Source: Polynucleobacter sp. GWA2_45_21 (lineage in GTDB: Bacteria; Pseudomonadota; Gammaproteobacteria; Burkholderiales; Burkholderiaceae). Taken from it: a stretch of DNA of 64,000 bases. Positions 17,198-25,580 of the stretch are shown here, in pieces (the stretch's first letter is position 1; each line of letters starts with the position of its first letter). Location: the NCBI RefSeq assembly GCF_001830325.1, contig NZ_MHZG01000001.1:558001-622000 (forward strand), read 5' to 3'. Under the pieces are notes generated by a model, which did not search any database, was not told the DNA's origin, and saw nothing but the letters and a program-made list of their open reading frames with translations. The position numbers and the translations under genes are program-made.

Positions 17198-18302
17198 TTG
17201 GTTGAGGTAAGCCGTACTTGCCAAGCTGACGCAGTGGCACCCACTTCAAATCATCACTAGAGAATTTCACGGCATTACTTGAAGTCACATGCCAGATCTG
17301 CATCCATAAACGTCGATGCGTAAAGATATGTTTAATCTCCACCCCCTGCTCGATGGATTGGCAATTTTTTAAAGCAGAAGTAGTCTTTTCCTCTGGCAAC
17401 ACCAGCCGCAACAACTCTTTCGCAGTAAAAGCATCTGAATTGCTGACTGAAGGTTTAGAGTTCTTTTCCTTAGCCCTCCACGCAGATTCGGGCAAAGACC
17501 ACAGCCCACCCCAGATAGCTTTGTCTGGGCGTCTTTGCAGCAAGACTGAATCACCATGTCTCAGTAGCAACATATCACAATTAAATTCAGGGGACTTTGC
17601 TTTGATTACCTTACGAGGTAATTGCAAAACCTGATCGCTGAGATTGGCCTGGCATTCTTTTTCAAATGGGCATTTTCTCTCGCCACTTAAACACACCGGC
17701 TTACGAGAGGTACACCACGTTGCCCCAAAATCCATCAGAGCCTGTGTGTATACCGGCATATCCGAAGATTTTTTAGGAAGGAGTATTTTGGCTAGGGACC
17801 ATAATTCTTCATTCACTGCCTTTTCTTGGATAGCGCCATCTATACCAAAAAGTCTTGCCAAAATGCGTTTGACATTTGCATCCAAGATGGGTGCTCGCTC
17901 ATGAAATGCAAAGGCTGCGATGGCGCCTGCAGTCGACCTACCAATCCCCTTAAGCCGCTCAAGCAGAATCGGATCTTCTGGAAATTTCCCACCAAACTCC
18001 TCCATGACCTGCTTAGCACAGGCATGGAGATTACGAGCACGCGTGTAATAGCCGAGTCCCGCCCATTCCGCTAAAACATCATCTACTGGTGCAGCAGCCA
18101 ATCTCTTCACATTTGGAAAGCGTTTCATGAAACGCGGATAGCGCTCCAGAACAGTAGCTACTTGAGTTTGTTGCAGCATGATTTCAGAAACCCACACGGC
18201 GTATGGATCACGAATACTCTGCCATGGCAAACCTTGCCGTCCGTCTTTGCCATGCCAAGCAATGAGCTTGGTGGCGAAATGCTGAATTAGCGCTTCTGAC
18301 AT
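17142..18302 (-). CDS. mutY: A/G-specific adenine glycosylase
   Basis: Removes adenine mispaired with 8-oxoguanine. The 386-residue protein has the helix-hairpin-helix region (LKGIGRSTAGAIAAFA), catalytic Glu40 (SEIMLQQTQV), Asp141 (ILDANVKR) and a C-terminal NUDIX-like 8-oxoG recognition domain. The iron-sulfur cysteines are at about 197, 204, 211 and 217: C-X6-C-X6-C-X5-C instead of the usual C-X6-C-X2-C-X5-C. ATG 18302 was chosen; an in-frame TTG lies nine bases upstream. The start overlaps the mutM end by 16 bp and the stop end overlaps rapZ. Confidence 0.95.
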   Translation of the reverse strand: MSEALIQHFATKLIAWHGKDGRQGLPWQSIRDPYAVWVSEIMLQQTQVATVLERYPRFMKRFPNVKRLAAAPVDDVLAEWAGLGYYTRARNLHACAKQVMEEFGGKFPEDPILLERLKGIGRSTAGAIAAFAFHERAPILDANVKRILARLFGIDGAIQEKAVNEELWSLAKILLPKKSSDMPVYTQALMDFGATWCTSRKPVCLSGERKCPFEKECQANLSDQVLQLPRKVIKAKSPEFNCDMLLLRHGDSVLLQRRPDKAIWGGLWSLPESAWRAKEKNSKPSVSNSDAFTAKELLRLVLPEEKTTSALKNCQSIEQGVEIKHIFTHRRLWMQIWHVTSSNAVKFSSDDLKWVPLRQLGKYGLPQPIKLLLQGLSLAHGDDLRN

Positions 18303-19123
18303 TGAGGACAAAAATAAGTGGAACGTTGACCTTGCACTATTTGTTTAATCGGCGTCTTGCATATCTTGCAGGGCTGATCTTTGCGATCATAGACTTTGGT
18401 TTGCACCATGAAGTGGCCTGGGTCACCCTCACTGTTTACAAAATCTTTCAAAGAACTGCCGCCTGCAGCAATCGCTTTTTTCAAAATCAATCTCACTGCA
18501 TTAGCCAGCCTCGAACATTGTGGACGGGTTAGCTTTCCAGCAGCCTTTGCTGGATGGATGCCAGCCTCAAATAAACTTTCTGAGCAATAGATATTGCCGA
18601 CACCTACTACCGCCTGTCCTGCTAATAAAAACTGCTTCACGGCAACACTACGCTTACGTGAACATTGGTATAGGACATCTGCGCCAAGCTCACCTTCAAA
18701 CTCCGGTGAAAACGGCTCAACCCCGAGTTTTTGCAAGAGTGGGTTGCTCTCAATCGGCCCTTTGGATTTCGGGTGCCACAAAACGGCGCCAAACTTTCGG
18801 GGGTCATGCAGACGCAAACTCAGCTTGTCAAACTCGAATGTCACTCGATCATGTGGCTTGAGGATGTCACTGCTAGGCAGTACGCGCAATGTGCCTGTCA
18901 TTCCTAGATGCAGCAATAAATACCCGGCATCAAACTCCATTAAGAGGTATTTGCCTCTGCGTTCTATTCCCAAGACTTTCTGGCCAGAAAGTACTGTATT
19001 TAAATTGCTGGGTACAGGCCAACGCAGTCGACCATCAATAATTTTGACTGCGCTCACCCTACGCCCCTCTAAGTGGGGCGCAATACCCAAGCGGGTAACT
19101 TCAACTTCTGGGAGTTCAGGCAT
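18287..19123 (-). CDS. mutM: Formamidopyrimidine-DNA glycosylase
   Basis: Excises 8-oxoguanine and formamidopyrimidines, with AP-lyase activity. The 278-residue protein starts PELPEVEV (catalytic Pro after Met removal), has the HLGMTGTLR segment, and ends with the zinc finger CKICKTPI...YFCPQCQ. It sits in one unit with mutY, so the two enzymes guarding against 8-oxoG are co-expressed. Confidence 0.97.
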   Translation of the reverse strand: MPELPEVEVTRLGIAPHLEGRRVSAVKIIDGRLRWPVPSNLNTVLSGQKVLGIERRGKYLLMEFDAGYLLLHLGMTGTLRVLPSSDILKPHDRVTFEFDKLSLRLHDPRKFGAVLWHPKSKGPIESNPLLQKLGVEPFSPEFEGELGADVLYQCSRKRSVAVKQFLLAGQAVVGVGNIYCSESLFEAGIHPAKAAGKLTRPQCSRLANAVRLILKKAIAAGGSSLKDFVNSEGDPGHFMVQTKVYDRKDQPCKICKTPIKQIVQGQRSTYFCPQCQKR

Positions 19124-19129
19124 AAATGG

Positions 19130-19135
19130 ATTGTA
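19130..19135 (-). promoter_or_regulatory. -10 box (TACAAT) with N6 to the mutM start
   Basis: Minus strand: TACAAT-CCATTT-ATG. No ribosome-binding site. The 35 bp between mutM and the divergent TPR-LolB gene holds -10 boxes for both genes. Confidence 0.55.
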
Positions 19136-19146
19136 GATTCGCGGAT

Positions 19147-19152
19147 TAGAAT
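19147..19152 (+). promoter_or_regulatory. -10 box (TAGAAT) with N6 to the TPR-LolB start
   Basis: TAGAAT-GTGCTC-ATG. The N6 plus ATG is identical to that of the unrecognised gene at 3945. No ribosome-binding site is present. Confidence 0.55.
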
Positions 19153-19158
19153 GTGCTC

Positions 19159-20646
19159 ATGACCAAATTTTCATTAAAGCCTTCTTTAAGGGTCTTATTG
19201 CTCGCAGGCGGACTTGGCTTGAGCCTTTCTTCCAGCTATGCCAGCGCCCAAAACAGTAGCCTAGAAAGCGGTCAAGCGGTGTTTGAGGTCTTAGCCTCCG
19301 AAATTGCCCTGCAACGCGGTGAAGCTGGTCTGGCATACACGACCTATTTGGAGCTTGCTCGCCAACTCGATGACCCCCGTTTAGCCCAAAGGGCCATGGA
19401 GATTGCCATTACTGCAGGGGCACCTGATTTAGCACTTCAAGCAGCCCAAACCTGGGATAGTTTGGCTGGACCAAAGCAAACAAAACCCAAAGAAGTGCTC
19501 ATCACACTCTTAATCTTGAATCAACGCTGGTCAGATGCAGTTCAACCTGCCATCTCTCTTCTAAATCAGCAAACTCCTGCGCAGCGCGAAAAAACTTTGC
19601 TACAGATTCAGTCCTTACTCGGTAAGGCAAGTAATGAATCAGAAGCCTTAAGGGCTTTTTACGAAATCGTCTCAACATTAAAGCCAGAGCCACAAGATCC
19701 TGGGCTGCTCTATACCTACGCCATGTCTGCCGAAAAATCCGGACACCTCGATGTGATGGAAAAAACTCTGCGCGAAATCTTGCGCAAGAATCCAAATGAC
19801 GTTAATAGCCTGAATGCACTTGGATACTCCCTGGCCGATCGGAACCAAAAATTACCCGAGGCGTTCAAGCTCATTAGCAAAGCAAATCAACTCTCACCTA
19901 GAGATGGTTTTATTTTGGACAGTCTTGGTTGGGTGAACTTTCGCATGGGCAAAAATGCTCTTGCGCTCGAACAACTGCAACAAGCATTCAATATGAAGCC
20001 CGAGGCAGATATTGCTGCGCATATTGGTGAAGTCTTATGGGTTATGAATCGCCCAATCGAAGCCGAAGATATGTGGCGAAAAGGCCAGCAATTAGATGCC
20101 AACAACCCCACCCTCAAGGAAACTTTGAAACGCTTAAAGCCTGATTGGTCTGTGGCGGATACCGCCCTCAAAGGCTCATGGGACGGGCGCTTCGCGGTGA
20201 AGGTCACTGGGCTTACCGAAGGTACAAATCAAGGTGGATCAGGTGGATTCACCTTGACTCAAGATGCACTCACTGACGTTTTAGAAATTCGTAATCCAGT
20301 CGGCGGTTCAATTGCCAAAATTACGATTAAGCCTGGAGAGGCGATTCTGGAACGCGATGGTCAACTCACCACAGCCATTGATGCCGACACTCTTATTCAA
20401 AATACATTAGGACTTCCACTACCAGCCCGTGGTTTATCTGACTGGTTACGGGGACAAACCCGACCTGGTAGCAATGCGAGTGTAGAGCGAAATGAAAAAG
20501 GTCAAGTCAGCAAAATTACACAAGACGGCTGGACCTTAAATTACAACTGGAATGATGCTCAGCGCTTAGAAAAACTGACGATGACTCGCAGCTCTAATAT
20601 CGGATCGATTGATATCCGCTTGGTATTTGATACTCCGAACGAGTAA
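19159..20646 (+). CDS. TPR protein fused to a LolB-like domain
   Basis: A 495-residue exported protein with two parts. A signal peptide (VLLLAGGLGLSLSSSYASAQ) is followed by TPR-type helical repeats (about 25-335), including LNALGYSLADRN and LDSLGWVNFRMGKNALALEQL. The last 150 residues match the LolB lipoprotein-receptor pattern: WDGRFAVKV, GGFTLTQ, DVLEIRNPVGGSIAKI, DADTLIQNTLGLPLPARGLSDWLRG and QDGWTLNYNW. LolB normally sits just before ispE, as here. The protein contains no cysteine, so it cannot be lipidated like classical LolB. ATG 19159 was preferred over an in-frame GTG at 19153. The LolB assignment is by motif only. Confidence 0.82.
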   Translation: MTKFSLKPSLRVLLLAGGLGLSLSSSYASAQNSSLESGQAVFEVLASEIALQRGEAGLAYTTYLELARQLDDPRLAQRAMEIAITAGAPDLALQAAQTWDSLAGPKQTKPKEVLITLLILNQRWSDAVQPAISLLNQQTPAQREKTLLQIQSLLGKASNESEALRAFYEIVSTLKPEPQDPGLLYTYAMSAEKSGHLDVMEKTLREILRKNPNDVNSLNALGYSLADRNQKLPEAFKLISKANQLSPRDGFILDSLGWVNFRMGKNALALEQLQQAFNMKPEADIAAHIGEVLWVMNRPIEAEDMWRKGQQLDANNPTLKETLKRLKPDWSVADTALKGSWDGRFAVKVTGLTEGTNQGGSGGFTLTQDALTDVLEIRNPVGGSIAKITIKPGEAILERDGQLTTAIDADTLIQNTLGLPLPARGLSDWLRGQTRPGSNASVERNEKGQVSKITQDGWTLNYNWNDAQRLEKLTMTRSSNIGSIDIRLVFDTPNE

Positions 20647-20656
20647 AGAATGAATC

Positions 20657-21529
20657 ATGAGTAATGCGCTAGAAGTCGCTTGCCCCGCAAAGCTCAATCT
20701 CTTTTTGCATATCGTTGGGCGCCGTGATGATGGCTACCACCTTCTGCAATCTGTTTTTCAACTGATTGATTGGTGCGATGTTCTCAACTTGAAACTCATT
20801 CCGGAAAACGAAGTTCGCCGCATCAATCCCATTCCTGGAGTCCCTCCTGAGCAAGACTTGGTCGTTCGCGCAGCCCAACTTCTTAAGGGGCACTGCAGGA
20901 TTGATCGGGGGGTTGAAATCAGTCTCAAGAAAAATATTCCAATGGGCGCCGGTCTCGGTGGCGGGTCCTCCGATGCCGCATCCACCCTGATTGGATTAAA
21001 TACCCTTTGGGATCTTCATCTCGATATCGCCACACTTTGCCAACTTGGCCTAAAACTTGGCGCTGACGTGCCATTTTTCATCTTTGGCCAAAATGCTTTT
21101 GTTGAGGGGGTTGGGGAGAAATTACAGGCAATTTCCTTGGCAACCCAAGATTTTGTGGTGATCTTCCCCAACAAGGGGGTGGCCACTGCTCAGATTTTTC
21201 AAGACCCTCAATTGACCCGAGATCACGCTCCGATTACAATAGATGGCTTTCTTGCATCGCCAAGGTCATATCAGTCGAATGATTGTCAGGCAGTAGCGGT
21301 GCAGAAATGTCCTGAAGTGAAGCAAGCATTAGATTGGATTTACAAGGCAGTGCCAAACTCGGCGCCTTGCATGTCCGGCTCTGGAAGTAGCGTTTTTGCC
21401 GCCTTAGACCCTAAGACGGACACCGCGAATCTGGAAATTCTTCTGCAAAATCTTCCAAAAGGATGGATAGGTCGAATTGTTCGAGGGCTAAATAAAAATC
21501 CCGCTTACAATTTGGTTTCTTCAGATTGA
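20657..21529 (+). CDS. ispE: 4-diphosphocytidyl-2-C-methyl-D-erythritol kinase
   Basis: GHMP kinase of the MEP isoprenoid pathway. The 290-residue protein has PAKLNLFLHIVGRRDDGYH at the N-terminus, the ATP-binding PMGAGLGGGSSDAAS loop (about residue 95), and MSGSGSSVFA toward the C-terminus. It follows the TPR-LolB gene by ten bases; tRNA-Gln follows seven bases after it. Confidence 0.97.
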   Translation: MSNALEVACPAKLNLFLHIVGRRDDGYHLLQSVFQLIDWCDVLNLKLIPENEVRRINPIPGVPPEQDLVVRAAQLLKGHCRIDRGVEISLKKNIPMGAGLGGGSSDAASTLIGLNTLWDLHLDIATLCQLGLKLGADVPFFIFGQNAFVEGVGEKLQAISLATQDFVVIFPNKGVATAQIFQDPQLTRDHAPITIDGFLASPRSYQSNDCQAVAVQKCPEVKQALDWIYKAVPNSAPCMSGSGSSVFAALDPKTDTANLEILLQNLPKGWIGRIVRGLNKNPAYNLVSSD

Positions 21530-21535
21530 CCTGTA

Positions 21536-21612
21536 GGGGAATCGCCAAGCTGGTTAAGGCACTGGATTTTGATTCCAGCATGCGAAGGTTCGAATCCTTC
21601 TTCCCCTGCCAA
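21536..21612 (+). tRNA. tRNA-Gln (anticodon TTG)
   Basis: Complete cloverleaf: acceptor AGGGGAA with TTCCCCT; D arm GCC/GGC; anticodon stem CTGGA/TCCAG with loop TTTTGAT giving anticodon TTG; T arm GAAGG-TTCGAAT-CCTTC; discriminator G and encoded CCA. It lies between ispE and prs. Confidence 0.97.
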
Positions 21613-21672
21613 CTACTGTAGATACGACCAAAAGACATCCATTCGACCCCTACCAAAATTCCAAAATCACCT

Positions 21673-22641
21673 ATGTCCGCCCCAATGAACGCTGATTTAC
21701 TGACTCTTTTCACAGGCAATGCAAATCCGGTTTTGGCCCATGCGGTAGCCAAAGAGCTCAATCTCCCGATGGGAAAGGCATTTGTTGGTCGGTTCTCCGA
21801 CGGTGAAATCCAGGTAGAAATTCAAGAAAACGTTCGCGGTAAGAACGTGGTTGTTATCCAATCGACCTGTGCCCCAACAAATGATAGTTTGATGGAGCTC
21901 ATGATCATGATTGATGCCCTCAAACGAGCATCAGCAAGCCGCATAACCGCAGTGATCCCTTACTTCGGTTACGCTAGACAAGACCGCCGCCCACGCTCAG
22001 CACGGGTTGCCATCTCTGCCAGAATCGTTGCAAACATGCTTCAGTCCGTTGCCGGTGTTGAACGCGTTTTGACTATGGATCTCCATGCTGACCAAATTCA
22101 GGGCTTCTTTGATATCCCAGTTGATAACATTTATGCCTCACCAGTTCTATTGGCTGATTTAGAGGCCCAAAAAACCAAAAAAGATCTCATCATTGTTTCG
22201 CCGGATATCGGCGGCGTAGTTCGCGCCCGTGCGATGGCCAAACAACTGGGTACAGATTTGGCAATTATTGATAAACGCCGCCCTAAGGCAAACGTATCAG
22301 AAGTAATGCACCTTATCGGCGAAGTGGAAGGCCGTCATTGCGTCATTATGGATGACATCATTGATACCGGTGGAACGCTCTGTAAAGCCGCTGAGGCGCT
22401 TAAAGAGCGTGGTGCTAAGGGCGTAACTGCCTACTGTACTCATGCCGTGCTTTCTGGCGGTGCTGTGGCCCGTATCGCCGCCTCTGAATTAGACGAATTA
22501 GTCGTTACCGACACGATTCCATTGACTCCAGAAGCAATGAAAATTGCCAAAATTCGTCAATTGAGCGTTGCGCCCATCCTCGCTGAGACCCTTTCCCGCA
22601 TTAGCAAGGGTGATTCAGTGATGTCGATGTTCGCTGAATAA
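21673..22641 (+). CDS. prs: Ribose-phosphate pyrophosphokinase
   Basis: Makes PRPP from ribose 5-phosphate and ATP. The 322-residue protein has the flexible loop around [10 protein letters not shown], the PRPP-binding motif [13 protein letters not shown] (about 220-232), and [12 protein letters not shown] near the N-terminus. The order ispE, tRNA-Gln, prs, rplY, pth is well conserved in proteobacteria. Confidence 0.97.
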   Translation: MSAPMNADLLTLFTGNANPVLAHAVAKELNLPMGKAFVGRFSDGEIQVEIQENVRGKNVVVIQSTCAPTNDSLMELMIMIDALKRASASRITAVIPYFGYARQDRRPRSARVAISARIVANMLQSVAGVERVLTMDLHADQIQGFFDIPVDNIYASPVLLADLEAQKTKKDLIIVSPDIGGVVRARAMAKQLGTDLAIIDKRRPKANVSEVMHLIGEVEGRHCVIMDDIIDTGGTLCKAAEALKERGAKGVTAYCTHAVLSGGAVARIAASELDELVVTDTIPLTPEAMKIAKIRQLSVAPILAETLSRISKGDSVMSMFAE

Positions 22642-22680
22642 GCCAAAAATAGCGTTTCTACCCCTGTTTTTGGCAGTTTT
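22642..22680 (+). terminator. Terminator-like hairpin after prs
   Basis: GCCAAAAA (22642-22649) pairs with TTTTTGGC (22667-22674), followed by AGTTTT. It begins at the prs stop. The loop is long (17 bases), so strength is uncertain. Confidence 0.55.
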
Positions 22681-22690
22681 GAGCCTTTTC

Positions 22691-22721
22691 TAGGCAAAAA
22701 ACACCATTCCCACGATATAAT
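22691..22721 (+). promoter_or_regulatory. Candidate rplY promoter
   Basis: A consensus TATAAT (22716-22721) lies 56 bases before the rplY ATG. The best -35 candidate is TAGGCA, 19 bases upstream. The leader ends with an AGGA ribosome-binding site. Unlike many genes here, rplY has a normal 5' leader. Confidence 0.6.
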
Positions 22722-22777
22722 TGAAGGCTTTTCTGTTTGGTCGCGAACGGAAATTAACCTTAATTTAGGAATTCAAT

Positions 22778-23416
22778 ATGAAAGTAGTAGCCTTTGAAAG
22801 AAGCGTACAGGGAACGGGTGCGAGCCGCCGTCTGCGCAACTCCGGTAAAACTCCGGGCATCATTTATGGCGGTAAAGACGCCGCAACTGTAATTGAGTTG
22901 GATCACAACGCACTGTTCCATGCTCTCCGCAAGGAAGCATTCCACTCATCTATCCTTGATCTCGAAATCGGCGGCAAAGCACAAAAAGTGTTGTTGCGCG
23001 ATTACCAGATGCATCCATTTAAGCCTTTGGTTCTGCACATCGACTTCCAGCGCGTTTCTGCGACTGAGAAAGTTCACATGCGCGTTCCATTGCACTTCAT
23101 CAACGCTGACACATCAGCTGCAGTGAAATTGCAAGGCGCTGTAATCAGCCACATCGCAACTGAATTGGAAGTATCTTGCTTGCCAGCAGACTTGCCAGAA
23201 TTCATTGAAGTGGACCTGAACAAGATTGAAGTTGGTCATGGTATCCATGCTAAAGACATCGCATTGCCAAAAGGCGTTACCTTGGTATTGCATGTTGAGC
23301 AAGAAAACCCAGTATTAGCTAACGCACGTATCCCAGCAGTGAAATCTGCCGATACTGAAGCTGCTCCTGCAGCCGCTGCGGCTCCTGCTGCTGAAGCTCC
23401 AAAGGACAAAGCTTAA
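22778..23416 (+). CDS. rplY: 50S ribosomal protein L25/general stress protein Ctc
   Basis: Binds 5S rRNA. The 212-residue protein is the long Ctc form: an N-terminal L25 domain (starting [19 protein letters not shown]), a C-terminal beta domain, and an Ala/Pro-rich tail rich in [12 protein letters not shown] strong terminator follows. Confidence 0.97.
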   Translation: MKVVAFERSVQGTGASRRLRNSGKTPGIIYGGKDAATVIELDHNALFHALRKEAFHSSILDLEIGGKAQKVLLRDYQMHPFKPLVLHIDFQRVSATEKVHMRVPLHFINADTSAAVKLQGAVISHIATELEVSCLPADLPEFIEVDLNKIEVGHGIHAKDIALPKGVTLVLHVEQENPVLANARIPAVKSADTEAAPAAAAAPAAEAPKDKA

Positions 23417-23443
23417 TTATTTAAGCCTTATCTTTGCGACAGA

Positions 23444-23475
23444 GGAAGCCCGCTTACAAGCGGGTTTTCTTTTTT
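23444..23475 (+). terminator. Rho-independent terminator of rplY
   Basis: CCCGCT-TACA-AGCGGG stem, extended outward by AAG/TTT pairing, then TTTTCTTTTTT. It lies about 30 bases after the rplY stop. Confidence 0.9.
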
Positions 23476-23506
23476 GCAGAAATGCTTTTATCCTTAAGCA
23501 CTCATC

Positions 23507-24103
23507 ATGACTAAATTAATTGTTGGCCTTGGCAATCCAGGCGAAGAACACATAGAAGATCGGCACAATGCTGGCTTCTGGTTTGTTGACGCCCTTGCTA
23601 AACAATTGAACACCCGCTTTGAAACTGAAAAACGCTTTCATGGCAAAGTGGCTAAAGCTAAATGGGGGGATGAAGATCTCTTCTTGCTCAAACCCAGCAC
23701 CTATATGAATCTTAGCGGTCAGTCTGTCGGGGCACTGTGCCGCTTCCACAAAATTACACCCAAGGATGTGCTGGTAGTACAGGATGAGCTTGATCTCAAG
23801 CCCGGCACTGCACGCATCAAGCTTGGTGGTGGCACCGGTGGACACAATGGCCTAAAAGATATCCAAGCTCACCTAGGAACTCCTGAGTACTGGCGCTTGC
23901 GACTGGGCATCGGGCATCCACGCGACCGCGCCGCAGAAGGTGCGCGAGTGATGGACGTTGCTGACTATGTTTTGAGAAGGCCTTTGCAGCTTGAGCAAAA
24001 GCAGATCGATGCGAGTATCGAAGATGGCTTACAGATTCTGGGTTTGTTTATGAAGGGCGATACTCAGGCAGCAATGCTGGAGTTACATTCCAAATCAAAC
24101 TAG
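23507..24103 (+). CDS. pth: Peptidyl-tRNA hydrolase
   Basis: Recycles tRNA from prematurely released peptidyl-tRNA. The 198-residue protein has GLGNPGEEHIEDRHNAGFW (catalytic His in RHNAG), STYMNLSGQSV, and GGTGGHNGLKDI. It is convergent with a ferredoxin gene. Confidence 0.97.
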   Translation: MTKLIVGLGNPGEEHIEDRHNAGFWFVDALAKQLNTRFETEKRFHGKVAKAKWGDEDLFLLKPSTYMNLSGQSVGALCRFHKITPKDVLVVQDELDLKPGTARIKLGGGTGGHNGLKDIQAHLGTPEYWRLRLGIGHPRDRAAEGARVMDVADYVLRRPLQLEQKQIDASIEDGLQILGLFMKGDTQAAMLELHSKSN

Positions 24104-24126
24104 CCCACTCAGACATACTGGGGCTA
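24101..24126. terminator. Weak hairpin between convergent pth and ferredoxin
   Basis: TAGCCC (24101-24106) pairs with GGGCTA (24121-24126) around a 14-base loop. It could terminate either side, but there is no clear T run. Confidence 0.3.
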
Positions 24127-24135
24127 TAACAAACT

Positions 24136-24914
<779 letters not shown>

Positions 24915-24950
24915 AACGCTCCTCAGGCTTTTTCGGCTACAGCCAAGAGT

Positions 24951-25580
24951 TTAGCCCCTCTTAGAGCGAAATAGACAAGCTTTTACCTGCCCAGCCTCTA
25001 GGTATTTCCCGCAATGCCATTCGGGCACTAGGGCTTCGATCTGATCACGTGAGCGACTAGAGGGAAACTCGACATAAATTCCCCCGCCGGCACTGTCATC
25101 GCAAACGCGAGCGGCCTCTACTAGAGTTTGATTCAATAAGCCCTCCTCCTGAAAGGGTGGATCAATAAAGATCAAATTACTGGACCGATCAGCCTGTTGC
25201 TTTAAAAACTCTAGACTATCTCTATGCAAAATCTGTACCTGCCCAGGAGCGGGAGATGACTGGAGCAAAGCAAAATTAGCCAAGAGTTTGGCATGGGCCT
25301 TCTTATCTTTTTCTAATAGCGTGACTGCATCCGCCTGTCGTGAGGCAGCCTCAAAACCCAATGCACCCGTACCAGCAAATAAATCCAGACAACTTAATCC
25401 TACCAAGTCCTGCCCTAGCCAATTAAACAAAGTCTCACGAACACGATCAGTGCTCGGACGGAGGCCAGGTAAATCCAACACACTCAATAAACGACTGCGC
25501 CACACTCCACCAATAATGCGAATTTTCTGAGGAGGCTCTGGGCGCTTGCCTAATGAAGCAGACTTTGTTGGCTTATTTAT
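24951..25580 (-). CDS. rsmD: 16S rRNA (guanine-966 N2)-methyltransferase, probable AUA start
   Basis: Methylates G966 of 16S rRNA. Visible are the SAM-binding CLDLFAGTGALGFEA, the catalytic FIDPPFQEE, and LRPSTDRVRETLFNWL. The family-conserved KIRIIGG motif lies upstream of the only canonical start (GTG 25505), which would delete it. The frame stays open back to a TAG at about 25592 with no ATG, GTG, TTG or CTG. The best candidate is AUA at 25580, six bases after an AGGGG ribosome-binding site and overlapping the upstream gene's stop region; it would give 209 residues. An ATT at 25523 is an alternative. The gene call is firm; the start is uncertain. Confidence 0.85.
   Translation of the reverse strand: MNKPTKSASLGKRPEPPQKIRIIGGVWRSRLLSVLDLPGLRPSTDRVRETLFNWLGQDLVGLSCLDLFAGTGALGFEAASRQADAVTLLEKDKKAHAKLLANFALLQSSPAPGQVQILHRDSLEFLKQQADRSSNLIFIDPPFQEEGLLNQTLVEAARVCDDSAGGGIYVEFPSSRSRDQIEALVPEWHCGKYLEAGQVKACLFRSKRG

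Noticed and set aside
18594-19136. A 180-codon frame opposite mutM
   Set aside because: Composition is Ser/Arg/Pro-rich and lacks domains; mutM on the other strand is complete.
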